Assembly: GCA_963169235.1 (NCBI GenBank)
Contig: CAUJCX010000035.1
Location: forward strand, 248,001 to 312,000
From: Actinomycetota bacterium
Lineage (GTDB): Bacteria > Actinomycetota > Thermoleophilia > Miltoncostaeales > Miltoncostaeaceae
DNA: 64,000 nt
Reading direction: 5' to 3'
The position numbers and the translations under genes were made by a program. How positions within the stretch are numbered: the first letter of the stretch is position 1; each line of letters starts with the position of its first letter. The notes below the pieces were generated by a model. It made no database searches, was not told the DNA's origin, and saw only the letters and a program-made list of their open reading frames with translations. Below are positions 1-10,119 of this stretch, one piece after another.

Positions 1-1
1 C

Positions 2-772
2 CGCATCGGCCTGATCGACTTCGGCATGGTGGGGCAGCTGTCCGCGCGCGATCGCGAGGCCGCCATCCGCCTGCTGGTGGACGTGATGGACGGCAACGCG
101 GAGGCCCTGCCACGCCGGCTGCGCGCCCTGGGCGTGCGCTATCCGCAGGCCCGCGAGCAGGAGCTGGCCGACCACCTGGGCATCGTGCTGCGCCGCTACG
201 CCGACCAGGCCATGGGCGACATCGACGCCCGTGCGCTGGTGTCGGAGATCTTCGCCACCGTCTACTCGCTGGACGTGACGCTGCCGAGCCACTGGATGCT
301 GCTCGACAAGACGCTGGCGACCCTTGCCGGCGTGGCGCTGGAGGTGTCGCCCGCGTTCGACGTGTTCGCGCTGGCCCGGCCGTACGCCACCCGGGTGATG
401 GCCCACCGCCTGCGTCCCGACCGCCTGCTGATGCAGGCCTACGACGACGCCGAGCGCTACGCCGGAGCGTTCCGCGAGTACCCGTTCCAGGTCGCCGACG
501 TGCTCGAGGGCGTCACCAGCGGCACGCTGGAGGGCACGGTGCACATCGCCGAGCTCGACTCTGCGGCGCACCACGCGCAGGCCAGCATCAACCGCGTCGC
601 CCTGGCCATCGTCAGCGCGTCGCTGTTCGTGTCGTCCGCCATGATCGCCACACTCGCACGAGGAGGTCCCGACGTCGCGGGCCTCGCGTTGGCCGCGGGC
701 CCGCCGTTCGTCGTCGCCGCGGTGCTGGCGGGCTGGGTGGCGGCGGGGGTCGTGCGATCGCGGCGCTGGTGA
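2..772 (+). CDS. AarF/ABC1/UbiB family protein kinase-like, C-terminal part
   Basis: The reading frame is already open at the window edge, so the N-terminus and most of the kinase core are missing. The first visible residues, RIGLIDFGMVGQLS, carry the DFG metal-binding motif of ABC1/UbiB atypical kinases, followed by the helical C-lobe. Two hydrophobic segments close the protein (about 60 and 25 residues from the end), as in UbiB/AarF proteins, which sit at membranes and support isoprenoid quinone or lipid metabolism through ATP binding and hydrolysis. It is followed by recJ with a 60-base gap. The specific role in this organism cannot be told from the fragment. Confidence 0.85.
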   Translation, partial: RIGLIDFGMVGQLSARDREAAIRLLVDVMDGNAEALPRRLRALGVRYPQAREQELADHLGIVLRRYADQAMGDIDARALVSEIFATVYSLDVTLPSHWMLLDKTLATLAGVALEVSPAFDVFALARPYATRVMAHRLRPDRLLMQAYDDAERYAGAFREYPFQVADVLEGVTSGTLEGTVHIAELDSAAHHAQASINRVALAIVSASLFVSSAMIATLARGGPDVAGLALAAGPPFVVAAVLAGWVAAGVVRSRRW

Positions 773-835
773 GCGGCGCCTGACGCGCGTCGCGGCGCGG
801 CGACCCGTGTCACAGTGGGTGGTGGGGGGTGACGG

Positions 836-3415
836 ATGGGCTGGCGCACATCGCGGGTGAGCTACGACGACGTGCTGCGGGTGCGCGACGCCCTCGGATG
901 CCCCGAGATGCTGGCGTTCGCGCTGGTGCGCCGCGGCCTCGGCGACCCGGACGCGGCGCGCGAGTTCATCGCGGCCGACGGGCCGCTGGAGCCCCCCGAG
1001 ACCATCGCCGGCATCGGGGACGCCGCCACCCGGCTGGAGGCGGCGCTCGCGCGCGGTGAGCGCGTCGCCGTCCACGGCGATTACGACTGCGACGGCGTCT
1101 GCTCCACCGCCGTGCTGGCCGCCTACCTGCGCGGGCGCGGGGGAGACGTCACCACGTTCCTGCCGTCCCGCTTCACCGACGGCTACGGCGTGCACGAGGG
1201 CACGGTCGACGCGCTGGCCGACGATGGCGTCCGCGTGCTGGTGTGCGTCGACTGCGGTACCACGGCCGTGGAGCCGCTCCAGCGGGCCGTGGAGCGCGGC
1301 ATGGACGTCATCGTGCTCGACCACCACCTGGCGGCCGGCCTGCGTCCGCCCGGCATCATCGCCAACCCGGCACTGGGCCCGCAGCGCGACGACGCCCCCG
1401 CCGCCGTCGGCGTGGTGTTCGCGCTGGTGCGCGCCATGGGCGCGCGTCAGCCCCACCTGACGCTGGGCGCGGATCCCGATGGATTCATCGATCTCGCCGC
1501 TCTGGCCACCGTGGCCGACGCGGTGCCGCTGGTGGGCCAGAACCGGCGCATCGTCGCCCGCGGCCTCGCAGAGATGCGGCGCAACCCCCGTCCCGGCATC
1601 CAGGCGCTGTGCCGCGTCGCCGGCATCGACCCGCGCACGCTCGACGCCCGCCATCTGGGCTACTCGCTGGGACCCAGCATCAACGCCGCGGGACGCCTCA
1701 CCAGCGCCACGGAGGCGCTCAGCCTGGTGCTGGCCGACGACGTCGACGCCGCGCTGCCGCTGGCGGAGCGGCTGTGGACGCTCAACGTGGAGCGCCGCGA
1801 CATCGAGCGCCGCATCACCGAGGAGGCCATCGCCCAGGTGGAGGCGTCGCCCGACCACATCCGCGACGCCGACGTCATCGTGGCGTACGGCGACGGCTGG
1901 CACGAGGGCGTCGTCGGCATCGTCGCGTCGCGCCTGGTGGAGCGCTTCGGGCGGCCCGCCATCGTGCTGTGCCGCGACGGCGACGACGCGAAGGGATCGG
2001 GGCGCAGCCTGCCCGGCGTCGACCTGCACGACCTGGTGGCGCGGGTCAGCGACGTGCTGACCCGCTGGGGCGGCCACGCCGGGGCGGTGGGCGTCTCGCT
2101 GGCCTCGCGCGACATCGCCACGTTCGCGGACGGGCTGCGCGGCGCCGCGGCGGGCATCAGCGCCGTGATCGAGCGGGCCCGCGTGCGCCCCGTGGACGCC
2201 GTGGTCGGCGTGCGCCAGATGGACGTCGACGCCGCCGAGCAGCTGCAGCGCCTCGCCCCGTTCGGGCGCGGCAACCCGTCGGTGCGGCTGCTGGTGCCCG
2301 CGGCCCGGCTGGAGGCCCCGGGCACGGTGGGGGAGGGCCGGCACCTGGCCGCGCGCCTGGTGGCGGGCGGCGCCCACACCCGCGCCGTGGGGTTCAGCCA
2401 GGGGCACCGGGCCCGCGCCATCGCCCCGGACGACCGCTTCGACGCGCACGTGTCGCTCAGCCTCGACACGTTCCGCGACGTCACCGGCACCAAGGTGGTG
2501 TTCGAGCGGCTCGAGGCCCTGGGGGAGCCCCGCCGGGCCGCCGCCTGCGCCGACGCGTGCGACCTGGCCTGCGACGAGCGTCGCGGCATCGCCGACGTAC
2601 GCCGCTGGGCGATGGCCGGCGGCGCGCCGGAGCCCGGTCCCGCGACGGCCCGCCCTCGTCCGCCGCGCAGCATCAGCGACCTGCGGGGGCTCGGCGCCGG
2701 CCTTCCCCGCGCCGTCGCGCTGGCGGGGGCCGACGACGGCGTCGCCGTGCTGGTGGCCGACCTGCCCCGCCGCCGGGCCGCGCTTGAGGACCTGCTGCAC
2801 CCGACGCGCGTCGGGGTCGAGCGGCTGGTGCTGGTGGGCGACCGCTGCGAGCCGTCCGCGGCCGCCGCCCGGCTGGCCGGGCCGACCCCCCTGGTGGCGC
2901 TGATCGAGCACGGCGCCGACGTCGAGCTCCCCGCGGGCCTGCACGTCGTGGTGCTCGACCCCCCGGCCGGCGCGCACCAGGCGGACGCGCTGGCGCGCAT
3001 GGCCGCCGACCGGCACCTGCACCTGGTGTGGGGGCCCGACGAGACGGCGTTCGCCCAGATGTGCGCCGACGCCCGTACCGACGTGCGCGCGGCTGCGGCG
3101 GCCGCGTGGCGGGCCGTGCGCGATCGCCCGCGGCACGGGTGGGATGCCGACCTCCAGGCGCGCCTGCTGGACGGTTCGCCCCGCATGCGCGACCCCGCGC
3201 TGGTGGCCGACGCCCTCGCCGCCCTGGCCGCCATCGGCCTGGTGGAGCTCGACGCCGACCACCTGACCGTGCACGCCGACGCGACGCCGGCCGGATCGCT
3301 GGAGGACACCGGCGTGGCGGTGGCCGCGGCCGCGCGGCGGGACGCGTCCCACCGCTTCCTCGAGCGGGCCGCCACGCTCGACCTCGGCGCCGCCGAGCCG
3401 CTGGTGGAGGCCTGA
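836..3415 (+). CDS. recJ: Single-stranded-DNA-specific 5'-3' exonuclease RecJ
   Basis: 859 residues. RecJ degrades single-stranded DNA 5' to 3' in recombination and mismatch repair. The DHH phosphoesterase core is clear: GDYDCDG at residues 81-87, CVDCGT near 138, DHH at 162-164, and the DHHA1 signature GGHAGA in the middle of the protein, all Mn2+/substrate residues. The last roughly 280 residues form an Ala/Arg-rich extension longer than in E. coli RecJ (577 residues); Firmicutes and many Actinobacteria also have C-terminally extended RecJ. The ATG at 836 follows a G-rich stretch that can act as ribosome binding site. Located between an AarF gene and rel, an order common in actinobacteria. 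Confidence 0.93.
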   Translation: MGWRTSRVSYDDVLRVRDALGCPEMLAFALVRRGLGDPDAAREFIAADGPLEPPETIAGIGDAATRLEAALARGERVAVHGDYDCDGVCSTAVLAAYLRGRGGDVTTFLPSRFTDGYGVHEGTVDALADDGVRVLVCVDCGTTAVEPLQRAVERGMDVIVLDHHLAAGLRPPGIIANPALGPQRDDAPAAVGVVFALVRAMGARQPHLTLGADPDGFIDLAALATVADAVPLVGQNRRIVARGLAEMRRNPRPGIQALCRVAGIDPRTLDARHLGYSLGPSINAAGRLTSATEALSLVLADDVDAALPLAERLWTLNVERRDIERRITEEAIAQVEASPDHIRDADVIVAYGDGWHEGVVGIVASRLVERFGRPAIVLCRDGDDAKGSGRSLPGVDLHDLVARVSDVLTRWGGHAGAVGVSLASRDIATFADGLRGAAAGISAVIERARVRPVDAVVGVRQMDVDAAEQLQRLAPFGRGNPSVRLLVPAARLEAPGTVGEGRHLAARLVAGGAHTRAVGFSQGHRARAIAPDDRFDAHVSLSLDTFRDVTGTKVVFERLEALGEPRRAAACADACDLACDERRGIADVRRWAMAGGAPEPGPATARPRPPRSISDLRGLGAGLPRAVALAGADDGVAVLVADLPRRRAALEDLLHPTRVGVERLVLVGDRCEPSAAAARLAGPTPLVALIEHGADVELPAGLHVVVLDPPAGAHQADALARMAADRHLHLVWGPDETAFAQMCADARTDVRAAAAAAWRAVRDRPRHGWDADLQARLLDGSPRMRDPALVADALAALAAIGLVELDADHLTVHADATPAGSLEDTGVAVAAAARRDASHRFLERAATLDLGAAEPLVEA

Positions 3416-3466
3416 CGGCGGGACTGCGCGCATCGTGCGGGCGGCGCGATACCCTGTAGGGACCAC

Positions 3467-5680
3467 ATGAGCACCGAATCCACCACACGCGACGAGGGCG
3501 GGCGGGTGATGGCCGCCACCGGCCAGCTCGCCGAGCTGCTGGACGACGTGCGGCGCAAGCACCCGGGCCGCGACGCCGACCTCGACGCGGTGTGCCGCGC
3601 CTACGCGTTCGCCGAGGAGTACCACCGCGCGCAGGTGCGCAAGTCGGGCGAGCCGTACATCACGCACCCCTTGAGTTGCGCCCGCATCGTCGCCGGCCTC
3701 GGCATGGACGACGTGTCGGTCATCGCCGCCCTGTTGCACGACGCGGTGGAGGACACGCCGGCGACGCTCGACGAGATCACCGGCCACTTCGGCCCGGCCG
3801 TCGCCCAGATCGTCGACGGGGTCACGAAGCTGTCGAAGATCCACTTCGAGAGCAAGGAAGCCCACCAGGCCGAGAACTACCGCAAGCTGATCGTCTCGAT
3901 GGCCAGCGACATCCGCGTGCTCATCGTGAAGCTGGCGGACCGCCTGCACAACATGCGCACGCTGGCGTACATGGCCAAGCAGAAGCAGATCAGCATCGCG
4001 CGCGAGACGCTCGAGATCTACGCCCCGCTGGCCCACCGCCTGGGTATCCACTCCCTCAAGTGGGAGCTCGAGGACCTCGCGTTCTCGGCGCTGCACCCCC
4101 GGCGGTACTCCGAGATTCAGCAGATGGTGAATCAGCGCCGGGCGGACCGCGAGCTGTACATCCGCGAGGCCGGCGACATCGTGCAGGCCGAGCTTGAGGA
4201 CGTGGGCATCGCGGCCGCCATCACCGGCCGCGCGAAGCACTTCTACTCGATCTACGAGAAGATGATGCGCAAGGGAGTCGAGTTCAACGAGATCTACGAC
4301 CTCACCGCCATGCGCGTGCTGGTCGACTCGGTGAAGGACTGCTACGGCGCGGTGGGCATCATCCACGCGCTGTGGAAGCCGATGCCCGGGCGGTTCAAGG
4401 ACTACATCGCGGTCCCCAAGGCGAACCACTACCAGAGCATCCACACCACGGTGGTGGGACCGGGCGGCAGCCCGCTGGAGATCCAGATCCGCACGCAGGG
4501 CATGCACCAGACCGCCGAGTTCGGCGTCGCCGCGCACTGGCTCTACAAGGGCGCCGCGGCGGGCGCGGAGCCCGCCTGGCTGGCCCGCATGGTCGACCTG
4601 CAGCGGGAGTTCCGCGACCCCAGCGAGTTCCTCGAGGACCTGCGGCGCGACCTGCACGGCGACGAGGTGTTCGTGTTCACCCCCAAGGGCGAGCTGCGCA
4701 ACCTGCCCGCCGGGGCGACGCCCATCGACTTCGCGTACGACGTCCACACCGACGTCGGCCACCGCTGCGTCGGCGCCAAGGTGAACGGGCGCATCGTGCC
4801 GCTCACGTACGAGCTCCAGTCCGGCGACTTCATCGAGATCCTCACGTCCAGCCAGCCCCGCGGCCCGTCGCGCGACTGGCTGCCGCTGGTCACCAGCACG
4901 AAGGCGCGCACGAAGATCCGGGCGTTCTTCCGCAAGGAACAGCGGGAGGACGCCGAGCACCGCGGCCGCGAGACCGTGCAGGAACACCTGCGCAAGGCCG
5001 GCCTGCCCAGCCAGCGGGTGGCCGGGTCGCCGCTGCTTCTGGAGGTCATCCGCGAGCTCGGGTTCCGCAAGGCCGAGGACTTCTACATCTCCGTCGGCAG
5101 CGGCAAGACGTCCGCCGCGATGGTGGTCAACCGCATCATGCAGCGCCTCAAGCAGGGCGAGGCCGTGGAGGACACGCGGGCGGTCACGTCGGCGTCGCGC
5201 CCCCTGCGCTCGGTCAGCGCGCTGCAGTCCACCGAGATGGGCATCGAGGTCGACGGCCTCAACGACGTGCTGGTGCGCATGGCCAAGTGCTGCAACCCCG
5301 TGCCCGGCGACCCCATCGTCGGCTACATCTCGCTCGGCCGCGGCATCACCATCCACCGCGGCGACTGCCCCAACGCGGGTGCCCTGCAGAAGAACCCCGA
5401 GCGGTTCACGCCCGTGAACTGGACCGGAACCACCCAGCACAGCTTCCGGGTCGAGCTCGCCGTCGAGGCCTGGGACCGGCCGCGCCTCTTGGAGGAGCTG
5501 TCCCGGGCGTTCGCCGAGTCCGGCGTCAACATCGTGTCCGCGCAGATCCACATGGAGAACCAGATGGTGCGCGACACGTTCGTCGTCGACGTCGGCGACA
5601 CCGAGACGTTGCGGGGCGTCATCACGGCACTGCGCCAGGTGGAATCGGTGTTCGACGCCTACCGGGTGACCCCGCAGTGA
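3467..5680 (+). CDS. rel: Bifunctional (p)ppGpp synthetase/hydrolase (RelA/SpoT, Rel)
   Basis: 737 residues, usual length for a long RSH enzyme controlling the stringent response. In order: HD hydrolase domain (THP near 66-68, HD at 91-92, EDTPAT after it), synthetase domain at roughly 230-345 (GRFKDYI and YQSIHT motifs), TGS domain near 400-460, Cys-containing zinc-finger region (MAKCCNPVPGD), and a C-terminal ACT domain. Hydrolase and synthetase residues both look intact, so it is probably bifunctional. A -10-like TACCCT (3450-3455) lies 11 bases before the ATG at 3467; a second in-frame ATG at 3509 is an alternative start. Follows recJ after 51 bases. Confidence 0.96.
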   Translation: MSTESTTRDEGGRVMAATGQLAELLDDVRRKHPGRDADLDAVCRAYAFAEEYHRAQVRKSGEPYITHPLSCARIVAGLGMDDVSVIAALLHDAVEDTPATLDEITGHFGPAVAQIVDGVTKLSKIHFESKEAHQAENYRKLIVSMASDIRVLIVKLADRLHNMRTLAYMAKQKQISIARETLEIYAPLAHRLGIHSLKWELEDLAFSALHPRRYSEIQQMVNQRRADRELYIREAGDIVQAELEDVGIAAAITGRAKHFYSIYEKMMRKGVEFNEIYDLTAMRVLVDSVKDCYGAVGIIHALWKPMPGRFKDYIAVPKANHYQSIHTTVVGPGGSPLEIQIRTQGMHQTAEFGVAAHWLYKGAAAGAEPAWLARMVDLQREFRDPSEFLEDLRRDLHGDEVFVFTPKGELRNLPAGATPIDFAYDVHTDVGHRCVGAKVNGRIVPLTYELQSGDFIEILTSSQPRGPSRDWLPLVTSTKARTKIRAFFRKEQREDAEHRGRETVQEHLRKAGLPSQRVAGSPLLLEVIRELGFRKAEDFYISVGSGKTSAAMVVNRIMQRLKQGEAVEDTRAVTSASRPLRSVSALQSTEMGIEVDGLNDVLVRMAKCCNPVPGDPIVGYISLGRGITIHRGDCPNAGALQKNPERFTPVNWTGTTQHSFRVELAVEAWDRPRLLEELSRAFAESGVNIVSAQIHMENQMVRDTFVVDVGDTETLRGVITALRQVESVFDAYRVTPQ

Positions 5681-5733
5681 GCCGAGCCGGTCGCGGGGGA
5701 TCCGCCCGCACCGCCTGCTAGCCTCGCGACTCC

Positions 5734-6492
5734 GTGGACCTCGTCGACCTCATCACGCCGTCCCTGGCCGCGTTCGCGGCCCTGGTGGCCATCGGCCTCG
5801 GCGTTCAGGCTTTCCGGCAGGGGCGGCACATCCGGCGCCTCGAATCGCGGCTCGAATCCCTGGGCGCGTCCGGCACCGCAGCGCCTCTGGAGCGCCTGGC
5901 GCAGCTGCAACAGCGCATCAGCACGTCGTCCGGCGGCACGGGCCTGTCGGCCGACACCCGCACCCGCCTGTTGCGGGGACTCGGCATCGTGGTCGGCGTC
6001 GCGGTGGTGGCCGTCGGCGGGTGGTTCGCGTGGCAGCAGCTCAGCGGTGGCGACTCCGGGGGAGGCTCCGCCGGCGTCACGACGCCCACGACCCCCGGCA
6101 CCACGACGGGCAAGGCCACCACGACGACCGCCGCGGCACCGGTGGCCGGGGTGTGCACCAACGTGAAGCCCCTCGACGACCCCGGCGCCGTGTCCGTCAG
6201 CCTGTTCAACGCCAGCGGCGTCACCGGCGCGGCGCTCGGCACGACGTGGCCCAAGCTGCAGGCCGCGGGCTACGGGCAGGGCGCCATCATCAACGAGCCC
6301 AACGGCACGAGCGACCTGGCCAAGTCGTCGGTGCAGTACGTGAAGCGCGCCGACCGGCCCGCCGCGTGCGCCGTGGCGAAGGAGCTGGGCTTCAACCGGG
6401 TGATCCCGCTCGACGGCTACACGCCCGACCAGGTGGGCGGCGACAGCGTCAACGTGCTGGTGGTCGTCGGGATCGACCTGGCCAACGGCTGA
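5734..6492 (+). CDS. Membrane protein with LytR_C domain
   Basis: 252 residues from a GTG start that lies 9 bases after the -10-like TAGCCT (5719-5724). A first membrane segment spans about residues 8-27, then a short charged helix (30-62), a second membrane segment about 82-100, a Gly/Ser/Thr-rich linker to about 140, and a C-terminal domain with the look of the LytR_C fold found at the end of LytR-CpsA-Psr proteins. The catalytic LCP domain itself is absent. LytR_C-only proteins are common and uncharacterised in actinobacteria; a cell-envelope role is inferred. The Thr-rich linker suggests the C-terminal domain is outside the membrane. Confidence 0.72.
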   Translation: MDLVDLITPSLAAFAALVAIGLGVQAFRQGRHIRRLESRLESLGASGTAAPLERLAQLQQRISTSSGGTGLSADTRTRLLRGLGIVVGVAVVAVGGWFAWQQLSGGDSGGGSAGVTTPTTPGTTTGKATTTTAAAPVAGVCTNVKPLDDPGAVSVSLFNASGVTGAALGTTWPKLQAAGYGQGAIINEPNGTSDLAKSSVQYVKRADRPAACAVAKELGFNRVIPLDGYTPDQVGGDSVNVLVVVGIDLANG

Positions 6493-6555
6493 GGCCGTCC
6501 GCCGCGTGACGCCCGCGCGGGGCGCGGTGCGGGGCGCCGGGTACACTGGTTCGTC

Positions 6556-7665
6556 GTGACGCGCGTACTCATCCTCGGCTCCACCGGGTCCATCGGCGTG
6601 CAGGCCCTGGACGTCATCGCGGCCTGCGACGACCTCGAGGTGGTGGGGCTCGCGTGCGGCACCCGCGACGCCGAGATGGCCGCCCAGGCTGAGGCCCACG
6701 GCGTGCGGCACACGTCGGCGGCGACGGGCGCGGGCACCGTGCCGTACCGGGAGGACGCGGCCCACCTCATCGACGCGTGCGCGCCCGACGTCCTGTTGAA
6801 CGCGGTGGTGGGCGCGGCCGGCCTGCAGCCGACGGTGGCCGCCCTCGACCGCGGCATCACGGTGGCGCTGGCCAACAAGGAGAGCCTGGTGGCGGGGGGA
6901 GAGGTGGTCGCCGCCGTGCGCCGCCGCACCGGCGCGCGCCTGGTGCCCGTCGACAGCGAGCACTCGGCCCTGCACCAGTTGCTCGACAAGCGCGACCCGC
7001 GCACCGTCTCCCGCATCGTGCTGACCGCGTCCGGCGGACCGTTCCGAGGCCGCACGGCGGCCGACCTGCGCGACGTGACCCCCGCGGACGCGCTGCGGCA
7101 CCCGACGTGGACCATGGGCGCGAAGATCACCATCGACTCGGCGACGCTGATGAACAAGGGCCTCGAGGTGATCGAGGCCCACCACCTGTTCGGCACCCCG
7201 TACGACGACATCGAGGTGCTGGTGCACCCGCAGTCCATGGTGCACGGCATGGTGCGCCTCGCCGACGGGGCGGTGCTCGCGCACATGGGGCCCGCCGACA
7301 TGCGCGTGCCCATCGCGTACGCGCTGCGCCACCCGGCTCCGCCACCGCCGCACGCGGGACTCGACCTGGTGGGCACGTCGTGGCAGTTCGCGGCGCCCGA
7401 CGGCGACACGTTCCGCTGCCTGCCGCTGGCGATCGAGGCGGGGCGTCGCGGGGGGCTGGCTCCCGCGGTGCTGAACGCCGCCAACGAGGTGGCGGTGGAG
7501 GCGTTCCTGGCGGGACGCCTGGGCTTCCCCGACATCGCCAGGGTGGTGGAGACCGTGCTGGCCGGTGCTCCCAACGGTGAGGGCGACGACCTGGACGCCG
7601 TGCTCGACGCCGACCGCCACGCCCGTCACGCCGCCGCCGACGCCATCGCCGGGGTGGTGGCCTGA
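6556..7665 (+). CDS. dxr: 1-deoxy-D-xylulose 5-phosphate reductoisomerase
   Basis: 369 residues, NADPH-dependent conversion of DXP to MEP, the second step of the non-mevalonate isoprenoid pathway. The N-terminal LILGSTGSIG is the NADPH-binding loop, LANKESLV and the SEHSA and SGGPFR segments are active-site signatures, and the metal/substrate region MGAKITIDSAT-MNKGLE follows. The GTG start is 8 bases downstream of TACACT (6542-6547), so the mRNA may be leaderless. The stop overlaps the next start by one base (TGATG), coupling it to rseP; ispG follows, giving the actinobacterial dxr–rseP–ispG arrangement. Confidence 0.96.
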   Translation: MTRVLILGSTGSIGVQALDVIAACDDLEVVGLACGTRDAEMAAQAEAHGVRHTSAATGAGTVPYREDAAHLIDACAPDVLLNAVVGAAGLQPTVAALDRGITVALANKESLVAGGEVVAAVRRRTGARLVPVDSEHSALHQLLDKRDPRTVSRIVLTASGGPFRGRTAADLRDVTPADALRHPTWTMGAKITIDSATLMNKGLEVIEAHHLFGTPYDDIEVLVHPQSMVHGMVRLADGAVLAHMGPADMRVPIAYALRHPAPPPPHAGLDLVGTSWQFAAPDGDTFRCLPLAIEAGRRGGLAPAVLNAANEVAVEAFLAGRLGFPDIARVVETVLAGAPNGEGDDLDAVLDADRHARHAAADAIAGVVA

Positions 7666-8744
7666 TGCTGGCGGTGAACATCGTCCAGTTCATCCTGATC
7701 CTCATCGGGCTCGTGCTGGTGCACGAGTGGGGCCACATGGTGGTGGCCAAGAAGTGCGGCATGCGCGTGGAGCGGTTCTCCATCTTCATGGGGCGCCCGC
7801 TGTGGAAGGTGACGCGCGGCGAGACCGAGTACGCGCTGGGATGGCTGCCCATCGGCGGCTACGTGAAGATCAGCGGCATGACGCGCGACGAGGAGGTGCC
7901 GCCCGGCACCGGCGACCGCACGTACCACGCGGCGAAGGTCTGGAAGCGCGTCGCCACCATCGCGGCGGGGCCCGGCATCAACATCGTGGTGGCGTTCCTG
8001 GCGTTCGCCGCGATGTACTGGATCGGCGTGCCGCGCGACGCCACGTCCATCAACCGGGTGGTGGCGGTCAGCGAGGGATCGCCCGCGCAGAAGATCGGCC
8101 TCGCGGCCGGAGACCGCATCGTCGCGGTGAACGGCGTGCGGTCGACCGACCCGGAGCGCATCCGCGAGCTGCTGTCGGCGCGGCCCGGGAAGGCCACCAC
8201 GGTCACGTACCGCCGCGGCGACCGGGAGATCACGCGCGACCCCGTGCTGATGTCGGCCCAGGACCCCGAAACCGGCCGCACGGTCGGCCGCCTGGGCTTC
8301 TCGTTCGACCTGCTGGTGGGCCCGCCGGTACGGTCGGGGCCCGTGGAGGGCCTGGGCGACGCGGCGTCGTACACGTGGTTCGTCACCAGCGAGACCGGCA
8401 AGATCCTGGCCCGCCAGTTCACGCGGCCCGACATCGACCAGGTGTCGAGCGTGGTCGGTGCCGGGGCCGCGTACAACGAGGTGGCCCAGGACGGCACGCC
8501 CACCATCCTGCGCTTCATCGGCCTGCTGAGCCTGGCCCTGGCGCTGTTCAACCTGCTGCCCGTGCCGCCGCTTGACGGCGGGCACATCGTGTTCGCGTTG
8601 ATCGAGAAGGTGCGGGGCTCGCCGCTTCCGCGCCGGGCGTTCGAGACCGCGACGGTGGTGGGCCTGGTGGCCATCGTGCTGCTGGGCGTGGTGCTGATCC
8701 AGAACGACATCGCCCGCATCGCCAACGGTACGTTGATGCCGTGA
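7665..8744 (+). CDS. rseP: Site-2-type intramembrane zinc metalloprotease, RseP family (M50)
   Basis: 359 residues. HEWGH at residues 20-24 in the first membrane helix is the zinc site of M50 proteases; the second metal motif, [10 protein letters not shown], lies near the C-terminus. A PDZ domain sits between (roughly 120-190, with [15 protein letters not shown]). RseP-type proteases cut membrane-bound anti-sigma factors and leftover signal peptides inside the membrane. It is coupled to dxr upstream (1-base overlap) and to ispG downstream (4-base GTGA overlap). Its local substrate is unknown; neither anti-sigma candidate of this window (10.8 kb and 22.6 kb) has a membrane segment. Confidence 0.93.
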   Translation: MLAVNIVQFILILIGLVLVHEWGHMVVAKKCGMRVERFSIFMGRPLWKVTRGETEYALGWLPIGGYVKISGMTRDEEVPPGTGDRTYHAAKVWKRVATIAAGPGINIVVAFLAFAAMYWIGVPRDATSINRVVAVSEGSPAQKIGLAAGDRIVAVNGVRSTDPERIRELLSARPGKATTVTYRRGDREITRDPVLMSAQDPETGRTVGRLGFSFDLLVGPPVRSGPVEGLGDAASYTWFVTSETGKILARQFTRPDIDQVSSVVGAGAAYNEVAQDGTPTILRFIGLLSLALALFNLLPVPPLDGGHIVFALIEKVRGSPLPRRAFETATVVGLVAIVLLGVVLIQNDIARIANGTLMP

Positions 8745-9973
8745 GCACGCGTCGCACGTCAGCGGCATGCCGGGTGGGGGACGTCGTCGTGGGCGGCGGC
8801 GCGCCCGTGGTGGTGCAGTCGATGACCAACACGGACACCGCGGATGCCCGCGCCACCGCGGCCCAGGTGGCGGCCCTCGCCGAGGCCGGCTCCGAGATCG
8901 TCCGCATCACGGTGAACAACCGTGCCGCGGCGGCCCAGGTGGCCGACATCCGCGCCCGGTTGCGCGACGACCACGGCGTCGAGGTGCCGCTGGTGGGGGA
9001 CTTCCACTACAACGGCCACACGCTGCTGGCCGAGTTCCCCGACTGCGCCGAAGCACTCGACAAGTACCGCATCAACCCCGGCAACGTGGGCCGCGGCGCC
9101 CGCCACGACGCCAACTTCGCGGCCATCGTCCAGGCCGCCATCGACCACCGCAAGCCGGTGCGCATCGGCGTCAACGCGGGGTCGCTCGACCCGGAGCTGC
9201 TGGACGCGCTGATGGACGCCAACGCGCGGTCGGCCCAGCCGGCCTCGGCCGACGACGTGCTGCGCGAGGCACTGGTGCGCAGTGCCCTCGACTCGGCCGC
9301 CGCGGCGGAGGAGATCGGCCTGCCCCACGACCGCATCATCGTGTCGTGCAAGGTCAGCCGCCTGCCCGACATGGTGGCGGTGTACCGCGAGCTGGCGTCC
9401 CGCTGCGACCTGCCGCTGCACCTCGGGCTCACCGAGGCCGGCATGGGCACCAAGGGCATCGTGGCGACCACAGCCGCCCTGTCGGTGCTGCTGGAGGCGG
9501 GCATCGGCGACACCATCCGCGCCAGCCTCACCCCCGAGCCCGGGGCCGACCGCGCGCTCGAGGTGAGGGTGTGCCTCGACGTCCTGCAGTCCCTCGGCCT
9601 GCGCACGTTCCGGCCCGAGGTGACCGCCTGCCCCGGATGCGGCCGCACCACCAGCACGTTCTTCCAGGTGCTCGCGCAGCGCATCGAGGGGCACCTCGAG
9701 GAGCGCATGGACACGTGGAAGCGGGAGCGCCCGGGCGTGTCCGGCCTGAAGGTGGCCGTGATGGGCTGCATCGTGAACGGGCCGGGAGAGAGCCGCGCCG
9801 CCGACATCGGCATCAGCCTGCCGGGCACGGGTGAGTCGCCCCGCGCCCCGGTCTACATCGATGGCCAGAAGGCGACGACGCTCGAGGGCGCCGGCCTCGC
9901 GGAGGACTTCATCGCCCTGGTCGAGCAGTACGTCGAGCGCCGCTTCCCCGTCGCGGAACCCGCGTCCCGGTAG
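8741..9973 (+). CDS. ispG: 4-hydroxy-3-methylbut-2-enyl diphosphate synthase (flavodoxin/ferredoxin)
   Basis: 410 residues, the penultimate MEP-pathway enzyme, converting MEcPP to HMBPP with a [4Fe-4S] cluster. The N-terminal [12 protein letters not shown] signature, the TIM-barrel segment RINPGNVG, and the cluster cysteines in CPGCGRTT and GCIVNGPGE are all present. The GTG start overlaps the rseP stop (GTGA). The length fits the compact two-domain bacterial form. With dxr two genes upstream, two MEP steps are transcribed together. Confidence 0.96.
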   Translation: MSTRRTSAACRVGDVVVGGGAPVVVQSMTNTDTADARATAAQVAALAEAGSEIVRITVNNRAAAAQVADIRARLRDDHGVEVPLVGDFHYNGHTLLAEFPDCAEALDKYRINPGNVGRGARHDANFAAIVQAAIDHRKPVRIGVNAGSLDPELLDALMDANARSAQPASADDVLREALVRSALDSAAAAEEIGLPHDRIIVSCKVSRLPDMVAVYRELASRCDLPLHLGLTEAGMGTKGIVATTAALSVLLEAGIGDTIRASLTPEPGADRALEVRVCLDVLQSLGLRTFRPEVTACPGCGRTTSTFFQVLAQRIEGHLEERMDTWKRERPGVSGLKVAVMGCIVNGPGESRAADIGISLPGTGESPRAPVYIDGQKATTLEGAGLAEDFIALVEQYVERRFPVAEPASR

Positions 9974-10029
9974 GCGGTCCCCGATGGGGGGACGGGCGGT
10001 GCGGGTGTGGTAAGTTGTCGGTCGATCGA

Positions 10030-10103
10030 CGGGGCGTGGCGCAGTCTGGTAGCGCACCCGGCTGGGGGCCGGGCGGTCGGAGGTTCAAATCCTCTCGCCC
10101 CGA
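10030..10103 (+). tRNA. tRNA-Pro (GGG anticodon)
   Basis: A full cloverleaf can be drawn: 7-bp acceptor stem CGGGGCG/CGCCCCG, D arm GCGC...GCGC, anticodon stem CCCGG/CCGGG with loop CTGGGGG (anticodon GGG), and T stem GGAGG/CCTCT around TTCAAAT. The discriminator base is A and no CCA is encoded. It ends 16 bases before the start of the phosphatidyltransferase gene. Confidence 0.97.
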
Positions 10104-10119
10104 TCACATTTCTGCCGAT

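Noticed and set aside
1660-3558. Long open minus-strand frame opposite recJ
   Set aside because: Residue composition is Arg/Ser/Ala-biased without motifs; it mirrors the codon bias of recJ.
5659-7629. Long open minus-strand frame opposite the LytR_C protein and dxr
   Set aside because: Rich in His/Arg/Gly with no domain; an artefact of high GC content.
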